A model generated the notes under the pieces. The model made no database searches, had not been told where the DNA came from, and saw nothing but the letters and a program-made list of their open reading frames with translations. From positions 1,798,001 to 1,862,000 of the forward strand of contig NZ_CP022316.1 of assembly GCF_002216795.1 (NCBI RefSeq): a stretch of 64,000 nucleotides of DNA, written 5' to 3'. How positions within the stretch are numbered: the first letter of the stretch is position 1; each line of letters starts with the position of its first letter. The position numbers and the translations under genes are program-made. This DNA comes from Brachybacterium avium (GTDB lineage Bacteria > Actinomycetota > Actinomycetes > Actinomycetales > Dermabacteraceae). This document shows positions 51,939-61,333 of this stretch, one piece after another.

Positions 51939-52559
51939 GTGCTCGATGTGTCCGTCCTGCCCGCGTTCCTCGTGGCGGTGGTGGTGATCCTGGTGACCCC
52001 GGGGCCCGATATGGCGTTCCTGGTCGCGACCGGCATCAATCAGGGTCGTAGAGCGGCGGTGCGCGGAGCCTTCGGCGTGACCTCCGCGATGACCATCTGG
52101 GTGCTCGTCGCGGCGACGGGGTTGGGGGTCGCGCTGACGCAGCTGCCCGCCGCCCTCGATGCGATCCGGATCGCCGGCGCCGGCTACCTGGCCTTCCTCG
52201 CCATCACCACCTGGCGCAGCGCCGGGGCGGAGATCACGGAAGCGGGGACGGTCCCGAACGTGTTCCGGCGCGGCTTCCTGGTGAACATCACCAATCCGAA
52301 GGTAGCGCTGTTCTTCGTGGCCTTCCTGCCCCAGTTCCTCGGCTCGGCGGGGGAGCACCCCCTCGCGCAGATGCTCATGCTCGGCCTGCTGCTCCAGCTC
52401 ATCGGGCTGGTCGCGGACATCACCATCGGCAGCACGGCCGGGCTCTTCCGGGATGCCGTGCTCGGCCGGCGCCGCGTCCGCCTGGCCCTGGACGGTGTGG
52501 CGGGCACGGTCTACGGGGGGCTCGCCGTGCTCCTGCTGCTCGGGGTCGTCCGCGGATAG
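51939..52559 (+). CDS. LysE/RhtB-family amino acid exporter
   Basis: 206 residues with six hydrophobic helices. The family signature ILVTPGPDMAFLVATGINQG lies near residue 20, with the conserved helix FRRGFLVNITNPKVALFFVA in the middle. It exports amino acids or similar metabolites, with the divergent Lrp-type gene as likely regulator. GTG 51939 follows GAAGG. Confidence 0.9.
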   Translation: MLDVSVLPAFLVAVVVILVTPGPDMAFLVATGINQGRRAAVRGAFGVTSAMTIWVLVAATGLGVALTQLPAALDAIRIAGAGYLAFLAITTWRSAGAEITEAGTVPNVFRRGFLVNITNPKVALFFVAFLPQFLGSAGEHPLAQMLMLGLLLQLIGLVADITIGSTAGLFRDAVLGRRRVRLALDGVAGTVYGGLAVLLLLGVVRG

Positions 52560-52575
52560 CAGCGCAGAGGCGCCC

Positions 52576-54063
52576 TCAGGCCCCGTCGACCGCCCCCGAC
52601 GGCGCATGCCGCTCGAGGAACTCGAGCATCGTCACCCGATCCACGCCGGTGAAGGTGCCGGTCGGCATCGCGGCCAGCAGCGAGGCGTGCAGCCGTGCGA
52701 CCGGCCAGACCGACCCCTCCCAGCGGTCCACCAGCGCGGGATCCGGCTCCCGGCAGCAGGTGGGGTCGGGGCAGGACGACCCGTGGCGCACGGTCGTCTC
52801 CCGGCCCCGGAACCACTTCGTGTGCTGGAAGGCGGTCCCGACCGAGATCGAGAACTCCCCGCCCGGGCCGGACTCGATGTGCGAGGTGCACCAGTAGGTG
52901 CCTCCGGGCTTGTCGGTGTACTGGCAGTACTGGCGCATCCGGTCCTCGCTGCGGAACACCCGCCGCGCGCTCCACCACCGGCACACCCGCTGCCCCTCCA
53001 CCGCGCCGAGCGCATCGGTGGGGAAGCGCACCGCATCGTTCTGGTAGGCCTTGAGGATCGTGCCGGAGGCGTGGACCTTCAAGAAGTGCACGGGGATGCC
53101 CAGATGACGGGTGGCCAGGTTCGTGAAGCGGTGGGCGGCCATCTCGTAGTTCACCGCGAACTCGTCGCGCAGGTCCTCCACGCTCAGCTCCCGCTGCGCC
53201 TTCGCACTCTGCAGGAAATCGAGCGCCCCGGCTTCGGGCAGCAGCAGGGCGCAGGCCAGGTAGTTCGTCTCCACCCGCTGGCGCAGCAGCTCGCCGTAGT
53301 CGGCCGGTTCGTCTTTGCCCAGCACATGCGCGGCGATCGCCTGCAGCACCGTGGAGCGGGGATCCGAGGTGGAGCGGCCCAGCGGCAGGTAGATCCGCAT
53401 GTGCTCCGAGTCGGTGATCGACCGGGTGGAGTGCGGCAGGTCCGCCACCGAGTGCAGGGAGAAGCCCAGCTTCGCCGCCAGCAGCGAGACCTTGCTCTGC
53501 GAGAGCGGACCGCCCCGGTGCCCGATCTGCTCCAGCAGGTCGCGAGCGACCTCTTCGAGCGCGGCGTCATAGTTCCCGGCCCGGGACTGCTCCTCGCGCA
53601 GCTGCCCGTTCACCCGCCGCGCCTCCTCCGGGGTGGCGGCGCGCTGCTCGTGCAGGCTGCGCAGCTCCTCATGCAGCGCCAGGATGGTCTCGATCGCCGC
53701 GTCCGAGAGGGACTTGCGCACCGGCAGTTCCGGCAGCGGCAAGCTCCGGTACAGCGCACCGGCCTGCGCCTTCTCCAGTGCGATCTCGAGTGCCGCCCGA
53801 CGGTTAGGCGGCTCCGGCTCCAGCAGGTCGTCCACCCCCACCTCGAGGGCCCGAGCGATCCGACGCAGCTCGCCGAGCTTCAGCTCGCGCCTGCCGTTCT
53901 CGATCACCGACAGCTGGGAGGGTGCCCGCTGCACGGCGGCGGCGAGCTCAGCCAGGGAGAGCCCGCGCTCCTGCCGGCGGGCGCGGATGCGTTGGCCGAT
54001 CAGCAGCGGATCGAAGTCGTCGTCGGCCGTCGCCGGAAGAGATGCCGCCGCGTGGTGAGCCAT
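52576..54063 (-). CDS. ramB: RamB-type regulator of acetate/glyoxylate metabolism
   Basis: 495 residues. The N-terminal helix-turn-helix [20 protein letters not shown] to [20 protein letters not shown]; a middle domain containing [20 protein letters not shown] (peptidase-like IrrE segment); and a Cys-rich C-terminal part ([40 protein letters not shown]) as in RamB of Corynebacterium and Mycobacterium. It is divergent from aceA and upstream of aceB, its known targets. ATG 54063 precedes the conserved start. Confidence 0.9.
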   Translation of the reverse strand: MAHHAAASLPATADDDFDPLLIGQRIRARRQERGLSLAELAAAVQRAPSQLSVIENGRRELKLGELRRIARALEVGVDDLLEPEPPNRRAALEIALEKAQAGALYRSLPLPELPVRKSLSDAAIETILALHEELRSLHEQRAATPEEARRVNGQLREEQSRAGNYDAALEEVARDLLEQIGHRGGPLSQSKVSLLAAKLGFSLHSVADLPHSTRSITDSEHMRIYLPLGRSTSDPRSTVLQAIAAHVLGKDEPADYGELLRQRVETNYLACALLLPEAGALDFLQSAKAQRELSVEDLRDEFAVNYEMAAHRFTNLATRHLGIPVHFLKVHASGTILKAYQNDAVRFPTDALGAVEGQRVCRWWSARRVFRSEDRMRQYCQYTDKPGGTYWCTSHIESGPGGEFSISVGTAFQHTKWFRGRETTVRHGSSCPDPTCCREPDPALVDRWEGSVWPVARLHASLLAAMPTGTFTGVDRVTMLEFLERHAPSGAVDGA

Positions 54064-54078
54064 GCGGACACGGTGCCA

Positions 54079-54103
54079 CAGAAATGTTCTGCCGAACAGA
54101 AAT
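54079..54103. promoter_or_regulatory. Candidate RamB operator between ramB and aceA
   Basis: The palindrome TGTTCTGCCGAACA (54085-54098) is flanked by the direct repeat CAGAAAT (54079-54085 and 54097-54103). It lies just upstream of ramB and in the aceA leader. Confidence 0.4.
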
Positions 54104-54245
54104 ACTGCTGAAGTTCTTCGAATCAGGGGCTTCCGGGGGTCTTGCGGGGCCCGCAGAGTGTGACTACCCGATGAAGTTCGTCGATTGCAGCATCCGCTGC
54201 GAAGTTCCGACCCCGATGACCACAGCCCCACCCGAGGAGCCGATG

Positions 54246-55571
54246 ATGACCGCACCCCTGCCTCCCACCACTGCCCGCCCCGGAGACCAGACTATGACCG
54301 CCCAGGAGCTCGCCCGCGACTGGGAGATCGATCCCCGCTGGCGGAACGTGCGCCGCGATCACACCGCCGAGGATGTCATCGCACTGGCCGGCCCCGTCCG
54401 GGAGGAGCGCACCCTGGCCCGCCGCGGCGCCGAGACCCTGTGGGACCTGATCGAGCAGAACACAGCCGATCCCGAGCACTGGGTGCGGGCGCTCGGTGCG
54501 CTGACCGGCAACCAGGCCGTCCAGCAGGTCCGCGCCGGGCTGCAGGCCATCTACCTCTCGGGCTGGCAGGTCGCGGCCGACGCGAACCTCTCGGGCAAGA
54601 CCTACCCCGATCAGTCGCTCTACCCGGTCAACTCCGTGCCCGCCGTGGTGCGCCGCCTCAACAACGCCCTGCAGCGCGCGACCCAGATCGAGTTCGCCGA
54701 GACCGGCTCCACCAGCCGTGAATGGATGGCCCCGATCGTCGCTGACGCCGAGGCCGGCTTCGGCGGCCCGCTGAACGCCTACGAGCTGATGCTCTCGATG
54801 ATCGAGGCCGGCGCCGCCGGGGTGCACTGGGAGGACCAGCTGGCCAGTGAGAAGAAGTGCGGGCACATGGGCGGCAAGGTCCTGGTGCCCACCTCCCAGC
54901 ACGTGCGCACCCTCAGCGCCGCTCGTCTCGCCGCCGATGTGGCGGGAGCGCCCACGGTGATCATCGCCCGCACCGACGCGCTCGCCGCGAACCTGCTCAC
55001 CAGTGACATCGATGAGCGTGACCAGCCTTTCCTCACCGGCAAGCGCACCGCGGAGGGGTTCTATGAGGTGCGCGGCGGGATCGAGTCGGTGATCGCCCGG
55101 GGCCTGGCCTATGCGGAGTACGCAGACCTGCTGTGGGTCGAATCCGCCGAACCGGATCTCGAGCTGGCCCGCACCTTCGCCGAGCGGATCCACCGCGACT
55201 TCCCCGAGCAGAAGCTCGCCTACAACTGCTCGCCGAGCTTCAACTGGAAGCGGCACCTGGACGACGCCCAGATCGCCTCCTTCCAACGTGAGCTCTCGGC
55301 CATGGGTTACGCCTTCCAGTTCATCACCCTGGCCGGCTTCCACTCGCTGAACCACGGGATGTTCGAGCTCGCCTCGGGATACCGGGAACGGCAGATGAGC
55401 GCCTACGTCGAGCTGCAGGAAGCGGAGTTCGCCGCCGCGGACCGCGGCTTCACCGCGCATAGGCACCAGGCCGAGGTGGGCACCGGGTACTTCGATCGGG
55501 TCGCCACCGCCCTGAACCCGGCCTCCAGCACTCTCGCGCTGGCCGGCTCCACGGAGTCGGCGCAGTTCTGA
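54246..55571 (+). CDS. aceA: Isocitrate lyase
   Basis: 441 residues. The catalytic motif KKCGHMGGK (Cys near 205), the loop [20 protein letters not shown] and the ending [20 protein letters not shown] are diagnostic. It splits isocitrate into glyoxylate and succinate, the first step of the glyoxylate shunt. ATG 54246 is best placed for the ribosome binding site GAGGAG; ATGs at 54216, 54243 and 54294 are alternatives. Confidence 0.96.
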   Translation: MTAPLPPTTARPGDQTMTAQELARDWEIDPRWRNVRRDHTAEDVIALAGPVREERTLARRGAETLWDLIEQNTADPEHWVRALGALTGNQAVQQVRAGLQAIYLSGWQVAADANLSGKTYPDQSLYPVNSVPAVVRRLNNALQRATQIEFAETGSTSREWMAPIVADAEAGFGGPLNAYELMLSMIEAGAAGVHWEDQLASEKKCGHMGGKVLVPTSQHVRTLSAARLAADVAGAPTVIIARTDALAANLLTSDIDERDQPFLTGKRTAEGFYEVRGGIESVIARGLAYAEYADLLWVESAEPDLELARTFAERIHRDFPEQKLAYNCSPSFNWKRHLDDAQIASFQRELSAMGYAFQFITLAGFHSLNHGMFELASGYRERQMSAYVELQEAEFAAADRGFTAHRHQAEVGTGYFDRVATALNPASSTLALAGSTESAQF

Positions 55572-55668
55572 ACGACGCCTCTCAGCACCGCGCAGCCCAC
55601 CACCGCCTCCTACCGGCCCGCGCCCCGCCGTCGGCCCCCACGCACCACCTCCCCGAAGGAGCAGGACC

Positions 55669-57348
55669 ATGACCCTCACCCAGCACCAGCGCCCCGCCTC
55701 GACCGGCAGCCGCTCCTCCCCTCCGGCTTCCACCCCCGCGTCCCCGAGCTGGATCGACCAGCTCGGATCCGCCGAGCACCGCTTCGAGGAGATCCTCACC
55801 CCCGAGGCGATGACCTTCCTCGCTGCGCTGCACGACCGCTTCGCCGCCCGCCGCTCCCAGCTGCTGACCTCCCGGGCGATGCGGCGCGAGGCGATCTCCT
55901 CAGGGGCGATGTTCGACTTCCTCCCGGAGACGGCCGCGATCCGCGACGATCCGACCTGGCAGGTGGCCGGCGCCGGCCCGGGCCTCGAGGACCGGCGGGT
56001 GGAGATCACCGGCCCCACGGACCGGAAGATGACCGTCAACGCGATGAACTCCGGCGCGAACGTGTGGCTGGCCGATGGTGAGGACGCGCTGAGCCCGACC
56101 TGGCACAACGTCATCACCGGGCAGCTCACCCTGCACGACGCGATCCGGCGGCGGATCGACTTCGTCACCGACGAGGGGAAGGAGTACCGGCTGGGGGAGC
56201 GGACGCCCACCATCGTGTTCCGGCCCCGCGGCTGGCATCTGCCCGAGCAGCAGCTGCGGTACCAGCGGGCCGACGGCCGCTCCTGCCGTGCCTCTGGCTC
56301 GCTGGTGGATGCCGGGCTGTACCTGTTCCACAACGCCCGTGAGCTGATCGCCCGCGGCGCCGGTCCTTACCTCTACCTCCCCAAGCTCGAGTCCCATCAG
56401 GAGGCGCGGCTGTGGGACGAGGTGTTCACCTTCACCGAGCAGCACCTGGGTCTGGAGCACGGCACCATCCGGGCCACGGTGCTCATCGAGACGCTGCCGG
56501 CGGCATTCGAGATGGACGAGATCCTCTTCGAGCTGCGTGACCACTGCGCGGGGCTGAACGCCGGCCGCTGGGACTACCTGTTCTCCGTGATCAAGCAGTT
56601 CCGCGACCGGGGACGGAACCGGGTCCTGCCCGACCGGGGCCAGCTGACGATGACGGTGCCGTTCATGCGGGCCTATACCGAGCTGCTGGTGCGCACCTGC
56701 CACCGGCGCGGCGCCCATGCGATCGGTGGGATGAGCGCCTTCATCCCCGACCGCCGCGAGCCCGCCGTCACTGCGAACGCGCTTGCAGAGGTCAGCGAGG
56801 ACAAGGCCCGCGAGGCGGCCGACGGGTTCGACGGCACCTGGGTCGCCCACCCCGACCTGATCCCCGCCGCCCGCGCCGAATTCGACGCCGTGCTCGGGCA
56901 GCACCCCCATCAGCTCGAGCGGCAGCGCCAGGATGTGCACGTCACCGCGGCGGACCTGCTGGACCTGCGGGTCGAGGGCGGCAGGATCACCACTGCCGGC
57001 ATCCGGCAGAACATCCGGGTGGCACTGCGCTACCTCGACTCCTGGCTGCAGGGACGGGGAGCGGTCGCGATCGACCACCTGATGGAGGATGCCGCGACCG
57101 CCGAGATCTCCCGCTCCCAGCTGTGGCAGTGGATCAACCAGGGGATGCTCACCGAGGAGGGCATGCCGATCCTCAAGGAGCGGATCGAGTACTTCATCGA
57201 CCGCTGCGCCGAGGAGCTCGCCCGCGCGGAGGAGCCCGGAGGGGGAGGCCGTGCCCGGGAGGCGGCGGAGCTGCTGAAGGAGGCGGTGCTGGGGGAGGAG
57301 TTCCCGGCCTTCCTCACCACTGCGGCATACGAGCGTCACCTCCGCTGA
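55669..57348 (+). CDS. aceB: Malate synthase A
   Basis: 559 residues. MNSGANVWLADGEDALSPTW, the acetyl-CoA site region YLYLPKLESHQEARLWDEVF, and IRATVLIETLPAAFEMDEIL with RDHCAGLNAGRWDYLFSVIK are signature blocks of malate synthase A. It joins glyoxylate and acetyl-CoA. It follows aceA by 97 bases on the same strand, giving a complete glyoxylate shunt under RamB. Confidence 0.96.
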   Translation: MTLTQHQRPASTGSRSSPPASTPASPSWIDQLGSAEHRFEEILTPEAMTFLAALHDRFAARRSQLLTSRAMRREAISSGAMFDFLPETAAIRDDPTWQVAGAGPGLEDRRVEITGPTDRKMTVNAMNSGANVWLADGEDALSPTWHNVITGQLTLHDAIRRRIDFVTDEGKEYRLGERTPTIVFRPRGWHLPEQQLRYQRADGRSCRASGSLVDAGLYLFHNARELIARGAGPYLYLPKLESHQEARLWDEVFTFTEQHLGLEHGTIRATVLIETLPAAFEMDEILFELRDHCAGLNAGRWDYLFSVIKQFRDRGRNRVLPDRGQLTMTVPFMRAYTELLVRTCHRRGAHAIGGMSAFIPDRREPAVTANALAEVSEDKAREAADGFDGTWVAHPDLIPAARAEFDAVLGQHPHQLERQRQDVHVTAADLLDLRVEGGRITTAGIRQNIRVALRYLDSWLQGRGAVAIDHLMEDAATAEISRSQLWQWINQGMLTEEGMPILKERIEYFIDRCAEELARAEEPGGGGRAREAAELLKEAVLGEEFPAFLTTAAYERHLR

Positions 57349-57353
57349 AGCAC

Positions 57354-57391
57354 CCGCGGCACCCGCGCCGATTCGGACCCGGGTGCCGCGG
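57354..57391. terminator. Hairpin between aceB and the sigma factor gene
   Basis: A 12-bp stem CCGCGGCACCCG / CGGGTGCCGCGG with a 14-base loop between convergent genes. Confidence 0.7.
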
Positions 57392-57421
57392 AGCAGCGCG
57401 GGCAGGATGGCGCGGCCGTCC

Positions 57422-58558
57422 TCACGCGGAGTTCAGCCGCGCGGCCTGCCGCAGCAGATGATCCCGCTCCGCCGTGCTGGCGGCCGTCCGCGCCGCCGCG
57501 GCGTACCGGCGGGCCGCCAGGGCGGCGTCCCCGTCGGCCTCGTGCAGGTGCGCCGCTACCGCCGCATGGCGCGGCAGGGTCTCCTCGAGCTCCGTGAGAG
57601 CCGTCAGTCCGCCCCGCGGCCCCGCGACCTCTCCGAGCGCCACCACCCGGTTCAGCCGGGCGATCGGGCTGTCCGTGAGCGCCACCAGCTCGTCGTACCA
57701 CTCGAGGATCTGGGGCCAGTCGGTCTCCGTCGTGCTCGCGGCGTCCGCGTGCAGGGCGGCGATCGCGGCCTGGGCCTGGAACTCCCCGAGCCGGTCCTGA
57801 CCCAGTGCCGCCTGCAGGATCCCGATGCCCTCTTCGATCAGGTCCGGGTCCCAGCGGGTGCGGTCCTGAGCGTCCAGCGGCACCAGGGCGCCCCGGGCCG
57901 TGAACCGTGCCGCCCGCCGCGCGTGGTGCAGCAGCATCAGCGCGAGCAGCCCGGCGACCTCGGGATGCGCGCGCACGGACCGCAGCTGCCGGGCGAGGCG
58001 GATCGCCTCTCCGGCGAGGTCCACGTCCCCCGAATAGTCCTCGTTGAAGATCAGGTAGAGCACCCGGAGCACGGTGGCGACGTCCCCCGGCCGGTCGAGT
58101 CGCTGCCCGGCCAGGGTGCGCTTGGCACGGGAGATGCGCTGGGCCATGGTCGCCTCGGGCACCAGGTATGCGGCCGCGATCTGGCAGGTGGTGAGCCCGC
58201 CGACGGCCCGCAGCGTGAGGGCGATCGCCGAGGCCGGGGTCAGCGACGGGTGCGCGCACAGGAAGAACAGCTCCAGCGAATCGTCGGCCGCGGAGACCGA
58301 CCCGGGAGCGGGATCGTGCTCGAACCGCTCCTCCCGGTGATGGCGGGCATCCTCCGCCCGCACCTGGTCGAGGAACTTCCGCCACGCGACGGCCACCAGC
58401 CAGCCCTGTGGATCCCGGGGAGGTTCACGCTCCCAGGCTGTGAGCGCCGCGATCAGTGCTTCCTGCACGGCGTCCTCCGCCGCCGCGAAATCCGCCCCGC
58501 GGCGGCGGAGGATGCCGATCACTGCGGGCACCAGCTCCCGCAGCCGGGACTCGTTCAT
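57422..58558 (-). CDS. ECF sigma factor of the DUF6596 (ECF42-like) type
   Basis: 378 residues. Sigma region 2 (AAAEDAVQEALIAALTAWER, WLVAVAWRKFLDQVRAEDAR) and region 4 (GGLTTCQIAAAYLVPEATMA, QRISRAKRTL), followed by a long C-terminal TPR-like extension (VLRVLYLIFNEDYSGDVDLA onward). This extension and the coupled YCII/DGPF gene upstream are characteristic of ECF42 sigma factors, which work without an anti-sigma factor. ATG 58558 overlaps the YCII stop. Confidence 0.9.
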   Translation of the reverse strand: MNESRLRELVPAVIGILRRRGADFAAAEDAVQEALIAALTAWEREPPRDPQGWLVAVAWRKFLDQVRAEDARHHREERFEHDPAPGSVSAADDSLELFFLCAHPSLTPASAIALTLRAVGGLTTCQIAAAYLVPEATMAQRISRAKRTLAGQRLDRPGDVATVLRVLYLIFNEDYSGDVDLAGEAIRLARQLRSVRAHPEVAGLLALMLLHHARRAARFTARGALVPLDAQDRTRWDPDLIEEGIGILQAALGQDRLGEFQAQAAIAALHADAASTTETDWPQILEWYDELVALTDSPIARLNRVVALGEVAGPRGGLTALTELEETLPRHAAVAAHLHEADGDAALAARRYAAAARTAASTAERDHLLRQAARLNSA

Positions 58559-58962
58559 CCCGTGGTCGGGGGAGTCACGCCGTAGAAGGGGCGCAGCTCG
58601 AGCCACTCGTGGATCGCAGCGCCGTCCTTGCCGGGCGCGGCCGAGAGCTCCCCTGCGAGCTCGATCGCCCGCTCGTGACTGTTCACGTCGATGATCATCC
58701 AGCCGGCGATGAGGTCCTTGGTCTCCGCGAACGGACCGTCGGTGACCGGAGGTCGACCCTCCCCGTCGAAGCGCACCCAGAGGCCCTCGGGGGAGAGGGC
58801 CTGAGAATCCACATACTCACCGGTCCGGGTGAGCCGGTCGGCGAAGTCGTTCATGTACGCCACGTGGGCATCGACCTCGTCGGGGGCCCACCGGTCCATC
58901 GGTACGTCGTTCACGGCGGTGGGGGCGCCGCGGTAATGCTTGAGCAGCAGGTACTTGGCCAT
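58555..58962 (-). CDS. YCII/DGPF-domain protein
   Basis: 135 residues. MAKYLLLKHYRGAPTAVNDV and GEGRPPVTDGPFAETKDLIA contain the DGPF motif for which the family is named. Such proteins are constant partners of ECF42 sigma factors. Its stop overlaps the sigma start (ATGA), so the pair is co-translated. Function unknown. Confidence 0.88.
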   Translation of the reverse strand: MAKYLLLKHYRGAPTAVNDVPMDRWAPDEVDAHVAYMNDFADRLTRTGEYVDSQALSPEGLWVRFDGEGRPPVTDGPFAETKDLIAGWMIIDVNSHERAIELAGELSAAPGKDGAAIHEWLELRPFYGVTPPTTG

Positions 58963-59066
58963 GAGGTCTCTCCTTCGAGCGGTGCGACCCATTGTGGTCG
59001 CCTGCACCCCGGGGACGGAACCGACCGACGGTTCTCGACATCTCCCGACACCATGGCTCGGAAGGG

Positions 59067-59453
59067 TCAGGAGCGCTCGTGCTCCTCGAGGATCTCGTCG
59101 AGGATCTCCGCGGTGTCATGGAGCCGGGCGATCTTCTTGGCGAGCCGCTCGCGGTGGGAACGCAGCGCCGCGAGGGAGCCGGCGGAGTCATGGGCGCAGA
59201 GCAGGACGGGCAGCACGGGCGCGATCTCGGTGCTGGACAGGCCCGCGGCGAAGAGCCGCTGCACCAGCAGCACCCGGTCCACCGCCTCGGCATCGAAACG
59301 CCGGTGCCCGGCGGCGGTGCGTCGCGGGGTGAGCAGACTCTGCTCCTCGTAGTAGCGCAGGGATCGCGGGCTCACGCGGGTGCGAGACGACAGCTCGCCG
59401 ATGCTCAGCACATCCTCATCGCCGGATGTCACACGGATGTCAACAGCGGTCAT
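59067..59453 (-). CDS. MerR-family transcription regulator
   Basis: 128 residues. Helix-turn-helix LSIGELSSRTRVSPRSLRYY followed by EEQSLLTPRRTAAGHRRFDA, then a dimerisation coil. It lacks the cysteine cluster of SoxR or metal sensors, so its signal is unknown. It lies between the YCII and ferredoxin genes on the same strand. Confidence 0.88.
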   Translation of the reverse strand: MTAVDIRVTSGDEDVLSIGELSSRTRVSPRSLRYYEEQSLLTPRRTAAGHRRFDAEAVDRVLLVQRLFAAGLSSTEIAPVLPVLLCAHDSAGSLAALRSHRERLAKKIARLHDTAEILDEILEEHERS

Positions 59454-59543
59454 GAAGGCACTGTACGAGCCGCAGCGTCCAGATCAGTGCAGGTCAGCGG
59501 CGTGTCGGCGGAGCTGACATCGATGTGAGGCAGCCGAGGCCGT

Positions 59544-59873
59544 TCAGGCCAGGGGGTTGGGCTGCGGAGGCAGCGCCTCGACGAGGGGGTGGTCCTTGTC
59601 GATCACGCCCATCTTCGCCGCACCGCCGGGAGCTCCCAGATCGTCGAAGAAGTCGACGTTGGCGTCGTAGTACTCGGCCCACTGGTCGGGGGTGTCGTCC
59701 TCGTAGAAGATCGCCTCGACCGGGCAGACGGGTTCACAGGCACCGCAGTCCACACATTCGTCGGGCTGGATGTACAGCATCCGGTTGCCCTCGTAGATGC
59801 AGTCCACGGGGCATTCGTCCACGCAGGCGCGATCCTTCACGTCCACGCACGGCAGGGCGATCACGTAGGTCAT
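59544..59873 (-). CDS. fdxA: Seven-iron ferredoxin
   Basis: 109 residues. The pattern PCVDVKDRACVDECPVDCIY and DECVDCGACEPVCPVEAIFY gives one 3Fe-4S and one 4Fe-4S cluster. It is a soluble electron carrier. The promoter contains a perfect palindrome fitting SoxR, so it may help reduce or repair iron-sulphur clusters in redox stress. ATG 59873 starts MTYVIALPCVD, the standard family start. Confidence 0.93.
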   Translation of the reverse strand: MTYVIALPCVDVKDRACVDECPVDCIYEGNRMLYIQPDECVDCGACEPVCPVEAIFYEDDTPDQWAEYYDANVDFFDDLGAPGGAAKMGVIDKDHPLVEALPPQPNPLA

Positions 59874-59903
59874 GGGGAGGTCCTTCCTGAGGCGTCGTTC
59901 AGG

Positions 59904-59934
59904 AGCGTAGGATCTCAAGTGCACTTGAGGTCAA
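59904..59934 (-). promoter_or_regulatory. SoxR-type promoter of fdxA
   Basis: On the minus strand TTGACC (59934-59929) and TACGCT (59909-59904) have a 19-bp spacer that includes most of the perfect palindrome CTCAAGTGCACTTGAG (59914-59929). A 19-bp spacer with the operator inside is the MerR-family layout, and the palindrome resembles the SoxR box CCTCAAGTTAACTTGAGG. Confidence 0.75.
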
Positions 59935-59956
59935 GGCGTGACGGGAGGGGGGAGGC

Positions 59957-60445
59957 GTGAATCCCACGCATGAGCCCGACGAGCTGCTGACCATCGGCGA
60001 GATGAGCCGTCGCACGGGTGTGGCCGCCTCGGCCCTGCGCTACTACGAGGAGCTGGGACTGGTGGGCTCGGTGCGCACGGGCGGCAACCAGCGCCGCTAC
60101 CCCCGCCACATGCTGCGCCGCGTCTCGCTGATCTCCGTCGCCAAACGACTGGGCATGCCGCTGTCCGACGTGAAGGATGCATTCGGCGAGGTCCCGATGG
60201 AGAGCACGCCCTCGCACGCCGACTGGCAGCGGGCCTCGCGCCGGTGGAAGAAGACGCTTGAGGAGCGACGGCGCGCGATCGAACGTCTCGAGCACGAGCT
60301 TACCGGCTGCATCGGCTGCGGCTGCCTCTCGCTGAAGGCCTGCGCGCTGCTGAACCCCGATGACGCCCTCGCCGCGACCGGGGCCGGCCCGCGGCGACTT
60401 CAGGACGTCGCCGAGGACGAGGAGTTCGCCGATGACGAACAGTGA
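59957..60445 (+). CDS. soxR: Redox-sensitive transcriptional activator SoxR
   Basis: 162 residues. MerR helix-turn-helix LLTIGEMSRRTGVAASALRY followed by YEELGLVGSVRTGGNQRRYP, then a dimer coil and the [2Fe-2S] cysteines C118-x2-C121-x-C123-x5-C129 (GCIGCGCLSLKACALL). It senses redox-active compounds. It lies between two promoters bearing its likely operator (fdxA upstream, sodA downstream). GTG 59957 follows GGGGGGAGG. Confidence 0.93.
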   Translation: MNPTHEPDELLTIGEMSRRTGVAASALRYYEELGLVGSVRTGGNQRRYPRHMLRRVSLISVAKRLGMPLSDVKDAFGEVPMESTPSHADWQRASRRWKKTLEERRRAIERLEHELTGCIGCGCLSLKACALLNPDDALAATGAGPRRLQDVAEDEEFADDEQ

Positions 60446-60454
60446 CGAGGCGCG

Positions 60455-60485
60455 TTGACCTCAAGGACGCTTGACGTTCTATGGT
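60455..60485 (+). promoter_or_regulatory. SoxR-type promoter of sodA
   Basis: TTGACC (60455-60460) and TATGGT (60480-60485) with a 19-bp spacer. The operator-like CCTCAAGGACGCTTGACG (60459-60476) matches the SoxR box in both half-sites except one base, and shares TTGACCTCAAG with the fdxA promoter. Confidence 0.65.
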
Positions 60486-60525
60486 CGTGGCATTCATCGA
60501 CCGCTACCCCACGAAAGGACCGACG

Positions 60526-61155
60526 ATGGCTGAGTACACGCTTCCTGATCTCGATTACGACTACGGGGCGCTGGATCCTTCGATCTCCGGGAAGATCATG
60601 GAGCTGCACCACTCCAAGCATCACGCGACCTATGTCAAGGGTGCGAACACGGCGCTGGAGAAGCTGGCGGCGGCGCGTGAGGCGAATGATTTCTCGACGG
60701 TGAACCAGTTCTCGAAGGATCTGGCGTTCAACCTCGGTGGCCACACGAACCACTCGATCTTCTGGAAGAACCTCTCGCCCGAGGGTGGGGACAAGCCCAC
60801 CGGTGAGCTGGCGCAGGCGATCGATGAGTTCTTCGGTTCGTTCGATGCGTTCCGGGCGCACTTCACGGCGGCGGCGCTGGGTATCCAGGGTTCGGGCTGG
60901 GCGGTGCTGGCGTATGAGCCGCTCGGTGGGAACCTGGTGATCGAGCAGTTCTACGATCAGCAGAACGGTGTGCCGGTGGCGACGATCCCGCTGTTCCAGC
61001 TGGATATGTGGGAGCACGCGTTCTATCTGGATTACCAGAACGTGAAGGCGGATTACGTCAAGGCGATCTGGAACATCGTGAACTGGGCGGATGTCCAGGC
61101 GCGGTTCGAGGCGGCGCGTTCGAGCGCTTCCGGGCTGGTCGTGCCCACGGCCTGA
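60526..61155 (+). CDS. sodA: Superoxide dismutase (Mn/Fe family)
   Basis: 209 residues, normal size. Metal-ligand regions [32 protein letters not shown] and [20 protein letters not shown]. It converts superoxide in the cytoplasm. ATG 60526 follows GAAAGGA; ATG 60481 overlaps the promoter and is rejected. Codon use differs from neighbours: GCG, GAT, TCG and GGT dominate instead of GCC, GAC, TCC and GGC, which may reflect high expression or acquisition. Confidence 0.95.
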   Translation: MAEYTLPDLDYDYGALDPSISGKIMELHHSKHHATYVKGANTALEKLAAAREANDFSTVNQFSKDLAFNLGGHTNHSIFWKNLSPEGGDKPTGELAQAIDEFFGSFDAFRAHFTAAALGIQGSGWAVLAYEPLGGNLVIEQFYDQQNGVPVATIPLFQLDMWEHAFYLDYQNVKADYVKAIWNIVNWADVQARFEAARSSASGLVVPTA

Positions 61156-61173
61156 GGCGCGTTCCGCTCCTGT

Positions 61174-61231
61174 CACGGACGGGCCGGTGGTGAGGTGACC
61201 TGGCGATATCGCCGGCGCACCTCGCCACCGG
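61174..61231 (+). terminator. Long hairpin after sodA
   Basis: CACGGACGGGCCGGTGG and CCACCGGCCCGTCCGTG pair perfectly, continuing into GAGGTG/CACCTC with one mismatch. It begins about 20 bases after the stop. There is no T-run, but stem strength makes termination likely. Confidence 0.7.
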
Positions 61232-61333
61232 CCCGTCCGTGTCTCTGCCGGGGGCGGGACCGGCCGGATCGGCTGCCGCCGCTCGACCATTCGGACGATG
61301 CCGCGTGCCCCGCCCCGCCCCTAGAGTGGCGAG

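Noticed and set aside
60481-60525. ATG 60481 as the sodA start
   Set aside because: It overlaps the -10 element, adds 15 non-family residues and lacks a ribosome binding site; ATG 60526 has one.
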